From Laburnicola sp. R22_1 (lineage: Eukaryota > Ascomycota > Dothideomycetes > Pleosporales > Didymosphaeriaceae): a stretch of DNA of 64,000 bases. The translations under genes and the position numbers were made by a program. Of the stretch, positions 31,962 to 42,865 are shown piece by piece. A model generated the notes under the pieces. It was not told the origin of the DNA. It ran no database searches and was given only the letters and a program-made list of their open reading frames with translations. The first letter of the stretch is position 1, and each line of letters opens with the position of its first letter. The stretch is taken from the NCBI GenBank assembly GCA_014281115.1, contig JACONQ010000008.1, positions 744,001-808,000 of the forward strand, read 5' to 3'.

Positions 31962-34121
31962 TCATTCATCATCATCCTCAATATTGAGCCTCTTTTCGAT
32001 AATCCCCCACTTCTCCAGCTGGATAAGCAACTCAAGAGGGTCTTCACCATTCCACGCACTAATCTCCCATTCTTTCTTATTGCGTCCAAGACCCCGATCG
32101 TACACCCCAGGAATTTTCTCAATAGTCCACACCACGCGCCGCCCCGCGCCGTTGACTTTCCGAATATACTCACTGACTTTGGTCAGTGCATCGTCGGTGC
32201 TTCGGCATCGAATCTTGTTCCATGATTTGAGTGCAAGGAAACTCGGGACACATTTTCCACATTTCGGTTTGTACTTCTGTCGGATACCTTCGATGGTGTC
32301 AATGATAGTTTGGTATGCATCCCGTGTGAGACCAAGCTCGTCCATCTCTGGAGTATGGGGAGGGTAGATGGAGTGACGGAAGGCGAATCGTACGATGCGC
32401 AGGCGGGATCCATGCTCGACCGTTTTGCGACATTCAAGACGCCGATTATGCTCGTAGACGCTTCTATTCACGACCCCTGGGTATTGCTCCTTCCATTTCC
32501 TAGGGCCTATTTTGAGTAGTTTCCACAACAACGCTGTTCTGGAAGGAGCGGTGACGTATTCCAGGCGGCTGTTGATGAACGGATTGTCTTCTTTTTCAAT
32601 CATGTATTTAGCGTACGAAGTACATTTCGTGCGCGAATTAATATCCGCGCGTAGCCAGGCGCGAAAGTAGGGGTCGACGCCGTAGCGGTCCACATGGTCG
32701 TTCATTTGATTGCGCTTGCGCGAAGGTATGGCATTCGGCCATAGGGGCCACGGTCGTGTACGATCGCGGAACTGTAGTTGCTGATGGTGGTGTAGATGGG
32801 TGCCGTTCAACGACGTCGAATGAGGCGATACACTTCTTCGTTTCAAATTATGTCTGGGGCGCGCAACACAGCATTCTTCCGACTTTTCGACGGCGAAAGG
32901 ATCGACGAACGACATTCGAATCGTGCTTCGAGAATCGCTCATCACCTGTGGTAAGGTTGGAGACTGGAGTGGAATATGAAGGATTTGTATATGGGATTCA
33001 GAGATCCGGTTTGGCGCGAAGAGAGAGAAGGAGCTGATGCTGACCATCACTGGTAGGCCTCTTTTCTGCCAGTTCCAGGTGATGTCTTCCAGGAGCTTGT
33101 TCAAGCTTTCCGCTTGTTGCTGAACAATCTTGTATTGACGCTTCGATTCCGTGATAGAGCTACTTCTAGGCACATGTGGTCGTGCCTGCCAGCCTTCGTC
33201 GTCCTTGGGCGACTGTTGCTCTCGAGATTGCCACCAACGAGCGACACTCCTCTTCCGTTTCGGCTCGTTCGGAATTTTGTCGACGAATTCCTTCAGCGCG
33301 GTGATGAGTCGACAGTAATCCGAGTACGTTATTCCGTGATCAGCCAGTGCGGTGGTATACTCAATGGGTTCACAAAGTCGCCAATTCTGGACAAAGTGTG
33401 CCAGAGGATGTGCGCAGTGATTGCGATCACACACTCCGGGTATAACCATCCCTATTGAGTCGATAAAGTGCTTTTCGGGGTGTTCGGGAGATGCCTGAAA
33501 TTCGGATGGGTGGGTCGAAGGCTTTGTGATTTCCTTGCGCGAATTTTCCCATGTGCTTTTTGATGATCGTATACGCGATAATAGGGATGGACTCCTCGTC
33601 GATGGTACGCTCGCCTTATGATCCGGAGCTAGGTCAACTGAGACAGTAGCAGAAGTCACTGAAGAAGCTAGGCTCAGTCTGCTTGGCCTGGAACTACCAA
33701 AAGGTGAACTTGGTCTCGACGAATTGGGTGAGTGTCGATATGTGTTTAACGAATACCATTGGGTCGACTGGCGAAAATGGGTGTTTTGCAGCGTGTGTGT
33801 GTAGGATGTTGGTTCGTTAATTGTGTCTCGAGATTCAGCATTCGAGCTCTCCTGTGTCCCAAAGTCCTTCGCTAAATATGGAATCTCAGGCCGTATCGAT
33901 ATCGGATCGGAAAGGCACTCTGCAACAGGTAGTCCCTCCGCGACCTTCATCGTCCCGTTCAACGGAACACTCTTGCTCCTGGCGATTTGGAGGCTCATGA
34001 TCATGACAACTTTCCTGCTCCCGGCTTGACGTGGGTAGACAACGTGTAACGATTTCGCGTTTGTGTGTAGGTTTGATCGACACTCCTGTCGTGTAACGGT
34101 ATCGTGTAACTCAAAGGCCAA
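31962..34121 (-). CDS. Large hypothetical protein
   Basis: Single long open frame, up to 719 aa. The first 39 codons look like leader sequence; ATGs at about 34004 and 33998 (MIMSLQIARSKSVPL) are more plausible starts, giving about 680 aa. The N-terminal third is Ser/Thr/Pro-rich and disordered. The C-terminal half is ordered, with aromatic and basic content (WPLWPNAIPSRKRNQMNDHVDRYG, with GRNKKEWEISAWNGEDPLELL near the end) and an acidic tip EDDDE. No named domain, signal peptide or membrane segment is recognised. It probably belongs to a lineage-restricted fungal family. Function unknown. Confidence 0.65.
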   Translation of the reverse strand: MAFELHDTVTRQECRSNLHTNAKSLHVVYPRQAGSRKVVMIMSLQIARSKSVPLNGTMKVAEGLPVAECLSDPISIRPEIPYLAKDFGTQESSNAESRDTINEPTSYTHTLQNTHFRQSTQWYSLNTYRHSPNSSRPSSPFGSSRPSRLSLASSVTSATVSVDLAPDHKASVPSTRSPSLLSRIRSSKSTWENSRKEITKPSTHPSEFQASPEHPEKHFIDSIGMVIPGVCDRNHCAHPLAHFVQNWRLCEPIEYTTALADHGITYSDYCRLITALKEFVDKIPNEPKRKRSVARWWQSREQQSPKDDEGWQARPHVPRSSSITESKRQYKIVQQQAESLNKLLEDITWNWQKRGLPVMVSISSFSLFAPNRISESHIQILHIPLQSPTLPQVMSDSRSTIRMSFVDPFAVEKSEECCVARPRHNLKRRSVSPHSTSLNGTHLHHHQQLQFRDRTRPWPLWPNAIPSRKRNQMNDHVDRYGVDPYFRAWLRADINSRTKCTSYAKYMIEKEDNPFINSRLEYVTAPSRTALLWKLLKIGPRKWKEQYPGVVNRSVYEHNRRLECRKTVEHGSRLRIVRFAFRHSIYPPHTPEMDELGLTRDAYQTIIDTIEGIRQKYKPKCGKCVPSFLALKSWNKIRCRSTDDALTKVSEYIRKVNGAGRRVVWTIEKIPGVYDRGLGRNKKEWEISAWNGEDPLELLIQLEKWGIIEKRLNIEDDDE

Positions 34122-35426
34122 TATTCGGCTCGTCCACGCCTCTCACTTTAACCGCGCGCGTCTTGTTAAAGTGTTGGTCCGGATGGATCCCTCTTCCCAA
34201 AGTGCCAGCTAGATTCGGCGAACAGACCAATTGACCCAAGCCGCTGGAACGTCTATCAGAAGTATTTGCAATAGACTGCTAATCAGTACTAGTTGTAAGT
34301 TCTCCATGCAGCGCCCCCCACGTGATTGCAGAACCTCTCTACGGAAACAAAGAGAAATGTATGCTCCATGCCCTCGCGTCTGTCTCGCATTTCCGCATCT
34401 AGGTAGGTCTTGTTACACCCGAACGGCTAGTCGGCCATTTGAGAGCTCGCCGAAGCCAGGGCAAATCGGGGGTTACCACCACTGCGGTTCCCTCGGCGAT
34501 AGTGTGGCTGGCCCGTTGTCTTAAATGATTCGGTTTCCCAAGGCTGCGACTTCTCTCGGCCATGGATACACTCTTTCAGCAGCTGACACAGTGGCACACC
34601 TCGTGAACAAAGGTCTTCTCTGAGATCCAGGTGGTATGTCATAGAATGCGTGGATCTAGGAGCTAAGAGCTGCCTTGAATTTCTCCTGCGGTCTATCCTT
34701 GTTCACATGCTGTGGACGCGTAGGAGTCTAGACCTTGGGCATTGCCATATTCTGTGTTGCCTTTGCGTTTACTGAGGATGTAATCTGCGGTAACCTTGTG
34801 ATGAAGCAGAAAGTAATCACTTCTCGCTTCTCCAATTAGAGGCTATTTCCACGACACCTTGTGATCAAAGAGATGAGTATGTTTCATGTTTCGCACAGAT
34901 TGTCGCAATTCATACATTAGAAAGTAGCGCTGGCTGTGGGGTGTTTCCCTTGAAGCTCACACCCCTAGAAACTGAGGACGCTCCACTGTGGTCGGCGATC
35001 ATGGCATCTGCGGCTCTCGAACATTCCGCCTGTGTTTATACGTCTTCCAGTTATGCTCCTAGGGTAAGCATGGCTACAATTTACATCAACGCATTGGTCG
35101 TAAAATGATAACCAATGTACGTCTACCCGAATATACAGAAAAATCATATCGATTTTACCAGTAAAGTCAATTCAGTACCAAACAGCGGAGACAAACGGAG
35201 GTCGTATAAAGTTTATATGGAAATTATATTCAATCTGAATTACGAGCCGAACAATCGATCGATCAAGACACCTACAATAAGGAGCACGAAAAAACGAAAC
35301 AACTAAACGCTCAAACGACAAGGACACCAATAAAAAAAAGAGAACAAAGACTGATCGACACCCCCAACACAATTAGAGCACACTACTTATACCAGAAGCC
35401 CGTCCAGCAGGCCCCCTCACAGTTGC
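34122..35426. other. Intergenic region
   Basis: About 1.3 kb without a supported gene. 35100-35400 is A-rich and looks like an untranslated or degenerate stretch. No RNA gene is recognised. Confidence 0.5.
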
Positions 35427-36254
35427 TCACTCAAACACAGTCTCCAAGCTACTCCTAAACTCCCCCAGCGCACTCCTACTCCCACTCGAACGCCCACGCC
35501 CACGTCCACGCGCACGCCTCTTCTCCTGCGCCTCCATATCAGCTTTCATACGCTCCACCTTCACGCTCAATTCCCGCTCCCCACCCACCCACTTCAAAAT
35601 CCTCATCGTCGCCTCCACCATCTCCCCCAACTCCTCATCCCCCTCAAGCCGCGCTCGAAACCCCGGACTCCTCACCACCACCGCAAGCCCCTCATCCGTC
35701 TCCACCAACCGCCTCACCATAGCTTTGATGAACAGGTCTGTAAAAGGAAGATGCCGCAGTGCCCAGATAGCACGATACTCATCCAGACTCAGCCCCTCTT
35801 CGATCTGCGCTTCGATCGTCTTGCGGAGCACGTGCAGAGCGTGGCTGGTGGAGTCGTGCCCGAGGAAGGAGAGCGCTTGGTAGATGGTGATGAGCTCGGG
35901 GAGGTCGGTGGCTATGCCTTGGCCTGGGTGGGCGAATTCGGCTTCGCGCCAGCGGAGGGCGCTTTCTAGGCCTGTGGGGCTGATTCCTGCTGCGGGGAGG
36001 AGGAACAGGAGAGAGTGGCGGGGCTCGAGGAAGATGTGGAGGGTGGACAGGAAGTCGGTGAGTTGTTGGGGAGTTAGTGTGGTGGTTAGGGGCGAGTGGC
36101 CCGGGATGAGGATGATGGGGGAGATGGCAATCTTGCGCGAGGTTGGAGCTCGCGGGATACTACTGTAGGCAGTGGGCGATGTGGGTGTGGGGGGACTGAC
36201 AATCACCCCGGGTGCATTCAGCCGCAGAGGGCGGTTGGACGAAGTCGCGGACAT
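35427..36254 (-). CDS. Hypothetical helical protein with Arg/Gly-rich tail
   Basis: Single exon, 275 aa, start MSATSSNRPLRLNAPG. A disordered Pro/Thr-rich N-terminus precedes a predicted helical region (residues about 60-215, e.g. LTPQQLTDFLSTLHIFLEP, LDEYRAIWALRHLPFTDLF). The end is basic (RRARGRGRGRSSGSRSALGEF). No named domain is recognised. Codon use is very C-rich at third positions in the 3' half. Function unknown. Confidence 0.6.
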   Translation of the reverse strand: MSATSSNRPLRLNAPGVIVSPPTPTSPTAYSSIPRAPTSRKIAISPIILIPGHSPLTTTLTPQQLTDFLSTLHIFLEPRHSLLFLLPAAGISPTGLESALRWREAEFAHPGQGIATDLPELITIYQALSFLGHDSTSHALHVLRKTIEAQIEEGLSLDEYRAIWALRHLPFTDLFIKAMVRRLVETDEGLAVVVRSPGFRARLEGDEELGEMVEATMRILKWVGGERELSVKVERMKADMEAQEKRRARGRGRGRSSGSRSALGEFRSSLETVFE

Positions 36255-36554
36255 AGGGGGCTAGGAGCAAAGGTGGGCTGTTGTCTACGTTGATGCGAGT
36301 TGGAATGTTTGTTTAGTGGGAAACATGGCAGAGACGTATATAGGAGCGGGCGAAGGGCATTGTTGAGATGGCGCATTGTAAAAGGCGACAAAGGCCGGAG
36401 TGACACAATGTAGGGTTGCAAACATCATCATAGCATTGTGAATAGGGAGTACCCGTAGTCTTGAAGATGTCGAATGTCAGTAAGCAGTCTTGAAGTGCCT
36501 GGTAACAAGGTGTTTTAAAGCCGTACCATTTCTCATTGCTGGCCATGCTCCTGG
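36255..36554. other. Short intergenic region
   Basis: 3' flank of the thioesterase-like gene and promoter of the hypothetical protein. A short frame (36313-36588) has no features. Confidence 0.4.
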
Positions 36555-37204
36555 CTAGAGTTTCACGCTTCCTCCAACCTGCACCCACAGCGACTCAGCT
36601 TTCACCAGAGGCGTCCCCTGGCTGTCCTTCATGACCGCTGCGATCTTCATGTTGCGGCCCTTGTGCTCCACCATGGCGCACTCGACGCCTACGACGCCGG
36701 GACTCATGACGGGCCTGAGAAACTTGAACTCCAAGTTGGCGGTAAGGAAAGCACCCTCCATGGCGTCGCGTATCGTCTTTCCATTTTCGAAGGGTTTCTC
36801 CCATGTATTTCTGGTGAGTTCCCACCAAGCCTCGGGGTCGGAGCCTGCAGCCTCCACCTGGGCGGCTATCATCGTGTTCCCAAAGGCCTCGTCTATCATG
36901 CTCATGACAGCGCCGCCATGGCAAATTGTCTGGTAGCCCAGGAGCCCAGGGCCGTACTTGAAAGCGACATCGTCCTGGTGACGGCCTTGGAGCCCGGCGC
37001 GGGCTTCTGGTACAGCTCGGCCCACTGCTGGATGCCGTCGTGGTTGCGTAGCGTGACGGCGCAGTAGCGGTCGTAGGGCTCGTCAGGGGCGCGCGGCTTG
37101 ATGCTGCGTCGGCGCGGGTAGACGTACCAGTCTGGGTGGTCGAGGTAGGGAGTCGCCCACTGGAGAGCGGCGAAGGCTTCACGGTACTCTGGGTACGCCT
37201 TCAT
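36555..37204 (-). pseudogene. Hotdog-fold thioesterase-like gene with apparent frameshift
   Basis: Two frames together encode one hotdog thioesterase (PaaI/THEM4 type) of about 216 aa. Frame one runs from MKAYPEYREAFAALQWATPY at 37204 to about 36995. Frame two runs from about 36995 to 36555, with YQTICHGGAVMSMIDEAFG (the hotdog helix with HGG) and the final strands EFKFLRPV and GVECAMVEHKGRNMKIA. No GT-AG intron can join them; a single missing base at about 36990-36996 (ELYQKPAPG to LQGRHQDDVAFKYG) restores the frame. It is therefore either a pseudogene, a sequencing error, or programmed frameshifting. Such enzymes hydrolyse acyl-CoA thioesters. Confidence 0.75.
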
Positions 37205-38002
37205 GGTCGGCGCAGGGCATGCGGGCGCAGGTGGGGGTAGGGGTTGCAGTGAATGGGCGAGGAGCTGCGCCGCGGTAGATGCATGATTTGTCTCGGAGGA
37301 GTTGTGCTGACCATTGCATGCCTACAGGCATGTGTTATGTAGTAACCTGAGGTAGAGATGAAATCTCTCCTCTGGGACCGTGAAAGTCGGTACGACCGCG
37401 TTGGGAAGGCGCGTCAGGCTTGGCGCGCCTTCCTCAGCGGTGTGCTAGGGTCCGTCCGTCCTCACAGGTGCTCTGCATCTATTTCCCCCATTTTTTTTCC
37501 ATTCATCTATTTCTCCACGAGCAACAAATGGCGCGGGTAATTGACACCTCAGACGGGCCATCGCTCCTTGTATTCTGCTGTGCATCTTCACTCTCGACCG
37601 ACACGAATGGCCCCGCTGCGCCCCGGCCCCGAATGTCGCCCAGGCGGTCGCAACAATTCGTAGGCTACGCCGTTCTCCCAGCTATCTCGCAGCTGCAGTC
37701 CATTCATCCGTAGGCTTTCCTCTAGAGTCTACACTCAGCTAGCCGCGCGAAAGCACGTGGTAGCGCGGGTGCCCAAGTGTTGCCTGGACGGCTCCTTTCA
37801 GTCTCTGCTGACTCGGGCTTGCGTGCGGCGAGACAAACTCCCTACAAAAGCCTGCGACTGCCCTCACGCTCTCGTTCATCTCTCAACCGCTCTCCTATTC
37901 CATTGCATCCTTCGCATTCTATATTTCCCAATTCTTCCCTCTGTCGACTCTTAGTTTTCGGTCTCTGTTTCACTCTTGTCTTGAGAAACAAACAAGCGCA
38001 AA
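37205..38002. other. Divergent intergenic region
   Basis: Promoters of the thioesterase-like and triple-BRCT genes. A CACGTG box is present at about 37755-37760. No gene recognised. Confidence 0.5.
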
Positions 38003-39124
38003 ATGGCCCCCAAGAAAGACACGGCTGCCATTTCCGTCCGCCCCGACGCGCTCGCTGGTGAGAAATGCATAGTCACCGGCGAGATAAATGGCCAGAGCCG
38101 AAAGTCTGCCGAGCAGATCCTGATTAATGCCGGCGCAACCATTGAGAAGAGCTTGAACAAGAAGGTTACGCTTGTGGTGCTGGGTGAGGATGCTGGTCCC
38201 AAGAAATTGGACAAGATCGAGGAGCTTGGTATCGAGACCAAGGACTGGGATGACTTGATTGACGAAATCAAGGGCGAGGGTGCCGCGACTTCTGCCGCTG
38301 AAGAGAGTGATGGGTTGGATGAGGATGAAAGGGACATGGCAGAGCCTGAGGAGGTAAGACAAGAGCCCATGCATAATCAACCATAACCAGGCCCCTCTCC
38401 ACATCTATCAAAGCTATCTGCTCTCTCAACTCAAACATGACCAAGTCTAACTCTATGCTAGAAACCCAAGCCCAAGAAGGCAGCCGCGCCCAAAGCCAAA
38501 GCCAACTCCAAGGCGAAGGCCGCCCCAGCCCCAGCCAAACCCAGCGCAAGCAGCTCCAGCTCCGACTTCTTCTCCGGCAAGCACGTCATCGTCACCGGCA
38601 CCATCCCAGGCCACGACCGCAAATCCGCCCAAGCCATTCTAGAAAACGCGGGCGCCACCTTCGAGAAGTCCCTCAACAAAAAAGTCGAGCTCGTCATCCT
38701 CGGCAGCAACCCTGGTCCTGACAAGCTGGCCAAAATCGAAGACCTCGGCGCTGAGACCATTTCCTGGGACGGCGTCGCAGAGAAGCTCGGCCTCGAAGTC
38801 GCCCCCGAAAAGAAAGTTGCTCAAGTCGAGGCGGGCGACGCTCCGGATTCCATCGAGGGCAAGATGCTTCTCATCACGGGCGAGATCGACGGGCACACGC
38901 GGTCGTCAGCGCAGAAAATCCTCGAGGGCGCAGGAGCAAAATTTGCCAAAACGCTTAACAAGTCTGTCCAACTCGTTGTGCTAGGAGCCAACGCTGGGCC
39001 CGACAAGCTCGGTAAGATTGCTGAACAGGGCATCGCGACTGTCGCTTGGGAAGACCTCATTGAGAAGCTGGGTGTCAGCGCTGAGGCTAGCCAGCCGCCT
39101 AAGAAGAAATCGAAGAGGACCTGA
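38003..39124 (+). CDS. Triple-BRCT domain protein (RFC1/DNA-ligase type BRCT)
   Basis: Exons 38003-38353 and 38462-39124 (intron GTAAGA...GCTAG, phase 0) give 337 aa. Three BRCT domains of the same subtype lie in tandem: about residues 16-95, 145-225 and 255-325. Each has the pattern (I/L)(V/L)TGEI-G-(D/S/H)-R-SAQ-IL--AGA followed by K-LNK-V-LV(V/I)LG---GP-KL-KI and a Trp near the end. This is the RFC1/LigA-type BRCT, which in known proteins binds 5'-phosphorylated DNA ends. A Lys/Pro/Ala-rich linker (KPKPKKAAAPKAKA) separates domains 1 and 2, and a basic KKKSKRT ends the protein. No catalytic domain. A nuclear DNA-end role is inferred. Confidence 0.85.
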
Positions 39125-40311
39125 GGTGCACACTTGGCGCGTCATGGCGCACCCGGCAAGGCCTGATAGTTTGTGATATTTGCGAATGTGTAGGAGAGCG
39201 TGTATTCGGCACCTTCTTAGTCTTGTATAGCAGCGTAGTATATATACCCTTTAATCGCAGTTTCACGTCGATCGCTTCTCTTCCTCTATCAATCATCTTA
39301 GAAAGTGTCGGTGTCTTATGTCGAACCTGCCATGTCCTTGAACATGCTCTCTTAGTTTACTGTTCCTTCATCAGGCAGCTCGGCGGATCTGGCTGTGGTT
39401 TAATTCACGGAGGGTAGCTAGATCACTGCTAAATCTACATACAGAATCAGCGCCTGAGCTCGCTCCTTGGTCCATAGCCACTTTCATTCTACCGTGGGTA
39501 CTTTTGAAATGGGATTTACTTGACTTGCTTGCTTTGTCGTTGCTGAATACGGATACGGCTGTCGTTGCTAAATACCCGTGATACGTATACGGCCGTATAG
39601 TGCTAGTATATGCCAAGCAGAACTCAAGCTTGGTTGAAGAAGCAGCACGGGCGATGTCATTGTGGGTGTTGCAGAGAAGCCCATCCTGTCCTCGAACAAG
39701 GACAGATGCTCGGGTGTTCGGTCTTGGTGTTCAAGCAGAAGACCTCGGGAGCGAGTGCGAACATTTGAAAGCGGGGTCCGTTGCTGCTGAAACGCCGTAA
39801 ATTGCGGCACTTCACGGTTGTCATGAGGGTGTCAGAGCTGTAGATGCTAGAAAGGATGGCAAAACACGATAACTAGCAAAATGGAAATGCAAACGAGACG
39901 AAATATGGTGAGTGTTGATTGATGATGCACCCATGCCCCAGATCTGCAGCACCGCCACAGCGCCGCCACAGCAGTGGCAACAGCGGCCCGGGCGTTTCGA
40001 GCCCCTGCATGACACGGACGGTTGGACTACATTAACCGGATTGGCAACCAGAGCATACCGTCATTTGACGACCACAACTTCTGCCGACGCTCTTTTTGCG
40101 CTCCTTCACTCTCTGTGGGACAAGCTCTGTCGCCTGCTTCTCTGCCGTCCGTTATTGTTCATTGTTCACCTTGTATCGCGCCTTGAACGAGTGCCGCGCG
40201 AGCACTTGTGGGGCACAGTCTCGCTCTGCCACCCCAACACCCATATGACAGAGTACCCTGACCCTCCTCGTCTTTCATTCCCGAACTCTTCTACCGCTCC
40301 CCACGCCTTCT
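39125..40311. other. Intergenic region
   Basis: About 1.2 kb between two co-directional genes. Short antisense frames have no recognisable features. The last 300 bp are the promoter and leader of the Pin2-like gene. Confidence 0.5.
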
Positions 40312-41727
40312 ATGGCTACCCTTTTGGCCATGCGCTCGCTGCTCGCAGCGCGCGATCCCTTCGCAGATGCCAAAGACACGCTGTCCTCGTGGGACAAGTG
40401 CATGGCTAAGACGTACTGCAAGTCTGTAATGACCTGTCACGCCATATCTTTCTGGCGCACTCGGCTGGATTGCTAACTCGTGCCCAGATGGCCCGTAATC
40501 GTCGCTATCATTGTCGGAGGCATCATCGTTTTCTCCGTTGTACTGTGCATAGCGCGGTGCGTATGTTGCGGTGCCGAGCTCGCCTGCTGCTGTTTCAAGT
40601 GCTGCTCTTGCTGCTGCCCTTCGGGAGGCAGGACGCATAAGCGCGTACAAACGCCTCCGCCTCGCCCATACGACGCTTCAGCCTATTCGGCCGCCCCGCC
40701 TGCCCCTCCAATAGATACGCGGCCGTTGAACCAACAATATCGCTCGCATGCAGCACCTACCGCGGCCCCAGCGCCGGTACCGGTATTCAATTCTGCACCA
40801 AAGTCGGAACAGCCGCAGTTTGCAACCTTCGATGCGCGCTCAAAACCCGCAAATGAAGATGCTCTGCCTGCCATGCCGAGCTGGAGCGACGCCAGGAACG
40901 TGCACGTGGAAGAAGAGGTCATTCCAGAAAAGCGAGACGATGTGGAAATGGATAGACTCGACCACAACGGCAGCGTGGCGGGAACCAGCACGACGACAAC
41001 CTCAATGGCAGCAGTAGCAGGCGCTGGAGCGGCGCGAAGGTCCCCCGGCCCCGGAAGGTCTCCAGTGCAACGGACCCAAAATCAAGATGGCTATGGGTTT
41101 CCCCAAGGCTCTCAGAATGGCTCCTTTGCGGACAATTCCCCTCAGCGCAGTCAACGCAGCCTTCACTATAGCCCTGGGCCGTATGGTGGAGCATATGACC
41201 AGCAGCACAATGGTTACCGCGGCCTATCGCCTGTGCAGCAGTCATTAGCTCCCGTCTATGGAGCAGGTGCCGGTTATGCACACACGCAGCAATACGATCG
41301 CCGCTCCCCAGGACCAGGCTATGATCATCAACAACCATATGGTCAAAACAACCTAACACGCACCCCGTCGCCGCTAAGTACGAACACGTATGGTTACGGC
41401 AATTCCAATCCGTACCAGGGTCCTGTAGATGTGTCGCCGGTAAGCTCACCCGCCAACACCATGTACCAGAATCCATATGCTCCAGCTCCGAATCCCATGA
41501 GAGATCCTTCTCCAGTATATGCTTCCCCAGGCGCGGCGAGATACGATGCTCCCGCTCCATCTACGTCCCCCGCACCCGTGTATCCAGGACAGCAGACATA
41601 CACTTCTTCCGAAGCGTCCTATCCAGGGCAGCAGGGCTACCAAGCTTATGCGCCCAGCCAGAATCAGGCTCAGCAATATTCTGGTGTCCCCAGAAAGGCA
41701 GTAGAGGGTTCTTGGAGAGACGTCTAG
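40312..41727 (+). CDS. Pin2-like plasma-membrane protein (fibroin-3-related)
   Basis: Exons 40312-40421 and 40488-41727 (intron GTCTGT...GCCCAG, phase 2) give 449 aa. A juxtamembrane motif SSWDKCMAKTYCKWP lies just before one transmembrane segment (VIVAIIVGGIIVFSVVLCIA). Next comes a Cys cluster (CVCC, CCCFKCCSCCCP), probably palmitoylated. The long Pro/Tyr/Gln/Gly-rich cytoplasmic tail has repeated YPGQQ and SPGPG units. The order matches yeast Pin2, an exomer-dependent membrane protein with a prion-like cytosolic tail, and fungal proteins annotated fibroin-3-related. There is no cleavable signal peptide. Function beyond membrane localisation is unknown. Confidence 0.72.
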
Positions 41728-42428
41728 CGCTTTCTCCTGTACACACGGATATGACATTTATTTCATACACAAGGGTCCCCCCTTCCTCCCCAAGGTTCTG
41801 CAAAAAATGGCCTTGATAGGCGTACCTCGGACATGTGATACCGAGACACTGCTTTTACGATGCATAGCGACGGCGTTATGGACGGAAATGGTGTACATAT
41901 ATCACCAAATTTTTGTTGGTCTAGGGATTACCACCTTATATTCAAACCTCTTGGTTTTGTTTATTCGGGCGAGAGGGAAGTTTGCGCACTTTCGGTGCAT
42001 GGGTTTTTTGTATATTCCTCGGGTTTTCTTTGCCATGGCTTGATCTATGGGGAAGAGGGCATGCGAGGGTAGCTATGTACTCGGTACCGTAGCCCGTACT
42101 GTCTCTATTGATGTGATAAATCTACTTTCTTCCTTTGCTACGTCATCATCGCCATCGTTCGTCTCCCTTGCTTGTCGTTTGCTTTCTTTGGCACCGCGAT
42201 CTCACACCCATATTGGCCGTGTAGGAGATGAAGAGAATATGGAGAACTCCAGACAGACATGCAACATATCTCCTTTTATGTTGTCCAATTATGGCATCTA
42301 GAAAGTAAAAAAAAATCAGTCAGATCAAGCGTGAAAACGCTCCGAGTAAACACAGTAGTTTCTCACCATACCATCTACACAGCATATCCAAACCAGCCAT
42401 GAAATTCGACCATATACTTACCTACTAC
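41728..42428. other. Intergenic region between convergent genes
   Basis: 3' ends of the Pin2-like and cupin genes. Short open frames in T-rich sequence (41807-42301) look random. Confidence 0.5.
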
Positions 42429-42865
42429 CTACCTAGATATACCTCCCTCACGACGCCCCTCCCTCCTCTGCCCCGTAAAAAACGCCAACCCATACTCCTC
42501 CGTCGTAAACGTAATCTTGGCCCCCTTGGGGAAGAAAAACACATCGCCCGGCTTCGCATCCACCTTCTTCCCCGTTTCGTCGGAAATCGTGAATGACCCT
42601 TCGAGAATAATCTTCATCTCGTCGTAGGTGTATGTGTACTCGAGGGGCGTGCCTTTTTCTAGGCGGTAGAAGCCGCATGATATGGGCTTTTCGGGGTTGA
42701 TTTTGTCGCTGGGGAGAGGGAGGGGTTAGTATGGTTGGAAGGCGGGTTGGGGGGGGCAGGGAGGCACCTGGAGAAGACGTCGCCGAGGTAGGCGTTTTCG
42801 TTTGCGATGAGTGGGGGTTGGAAGGCTTTTTGGGCGGAGGGGAAGTGTTGCATTGAGGGGGGCAT
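42429..42865 (-). CDS. Small cupin protein (EutQ-like)
   Basis: Exons 42865-42768 and 42708-42429 (intron GTGCCT...TCCCCAG, phase 2) give 125 aa. A single cupin beta-barrel: EYTYTYDEMKIILEGSFTISDETG (first cupin motif, with Glu and no His pair), then VDAKPGDVFFFPKGAKITFTT (PGD and FFPKG of the second motif). This pattern resembles EutQ-like and other short cupins annotated for ethanolamine utilisation in fungi. The Glu-rich site suggests an unusual or absent metal. It is probably soluble; substrate unknown. The C-terminus QRREGRREGGISR is basic and may be extended by a frame-open tail. Confidence 0.78.

Noticed and set aside
16182..41727. A chitin-synthase biosynthetic 'cluster'
   Set aside because: Unrelated genes (GH27, Rmt2, BTB, NmrA-like and others) intervene and strands differ; only linkage is claimed.
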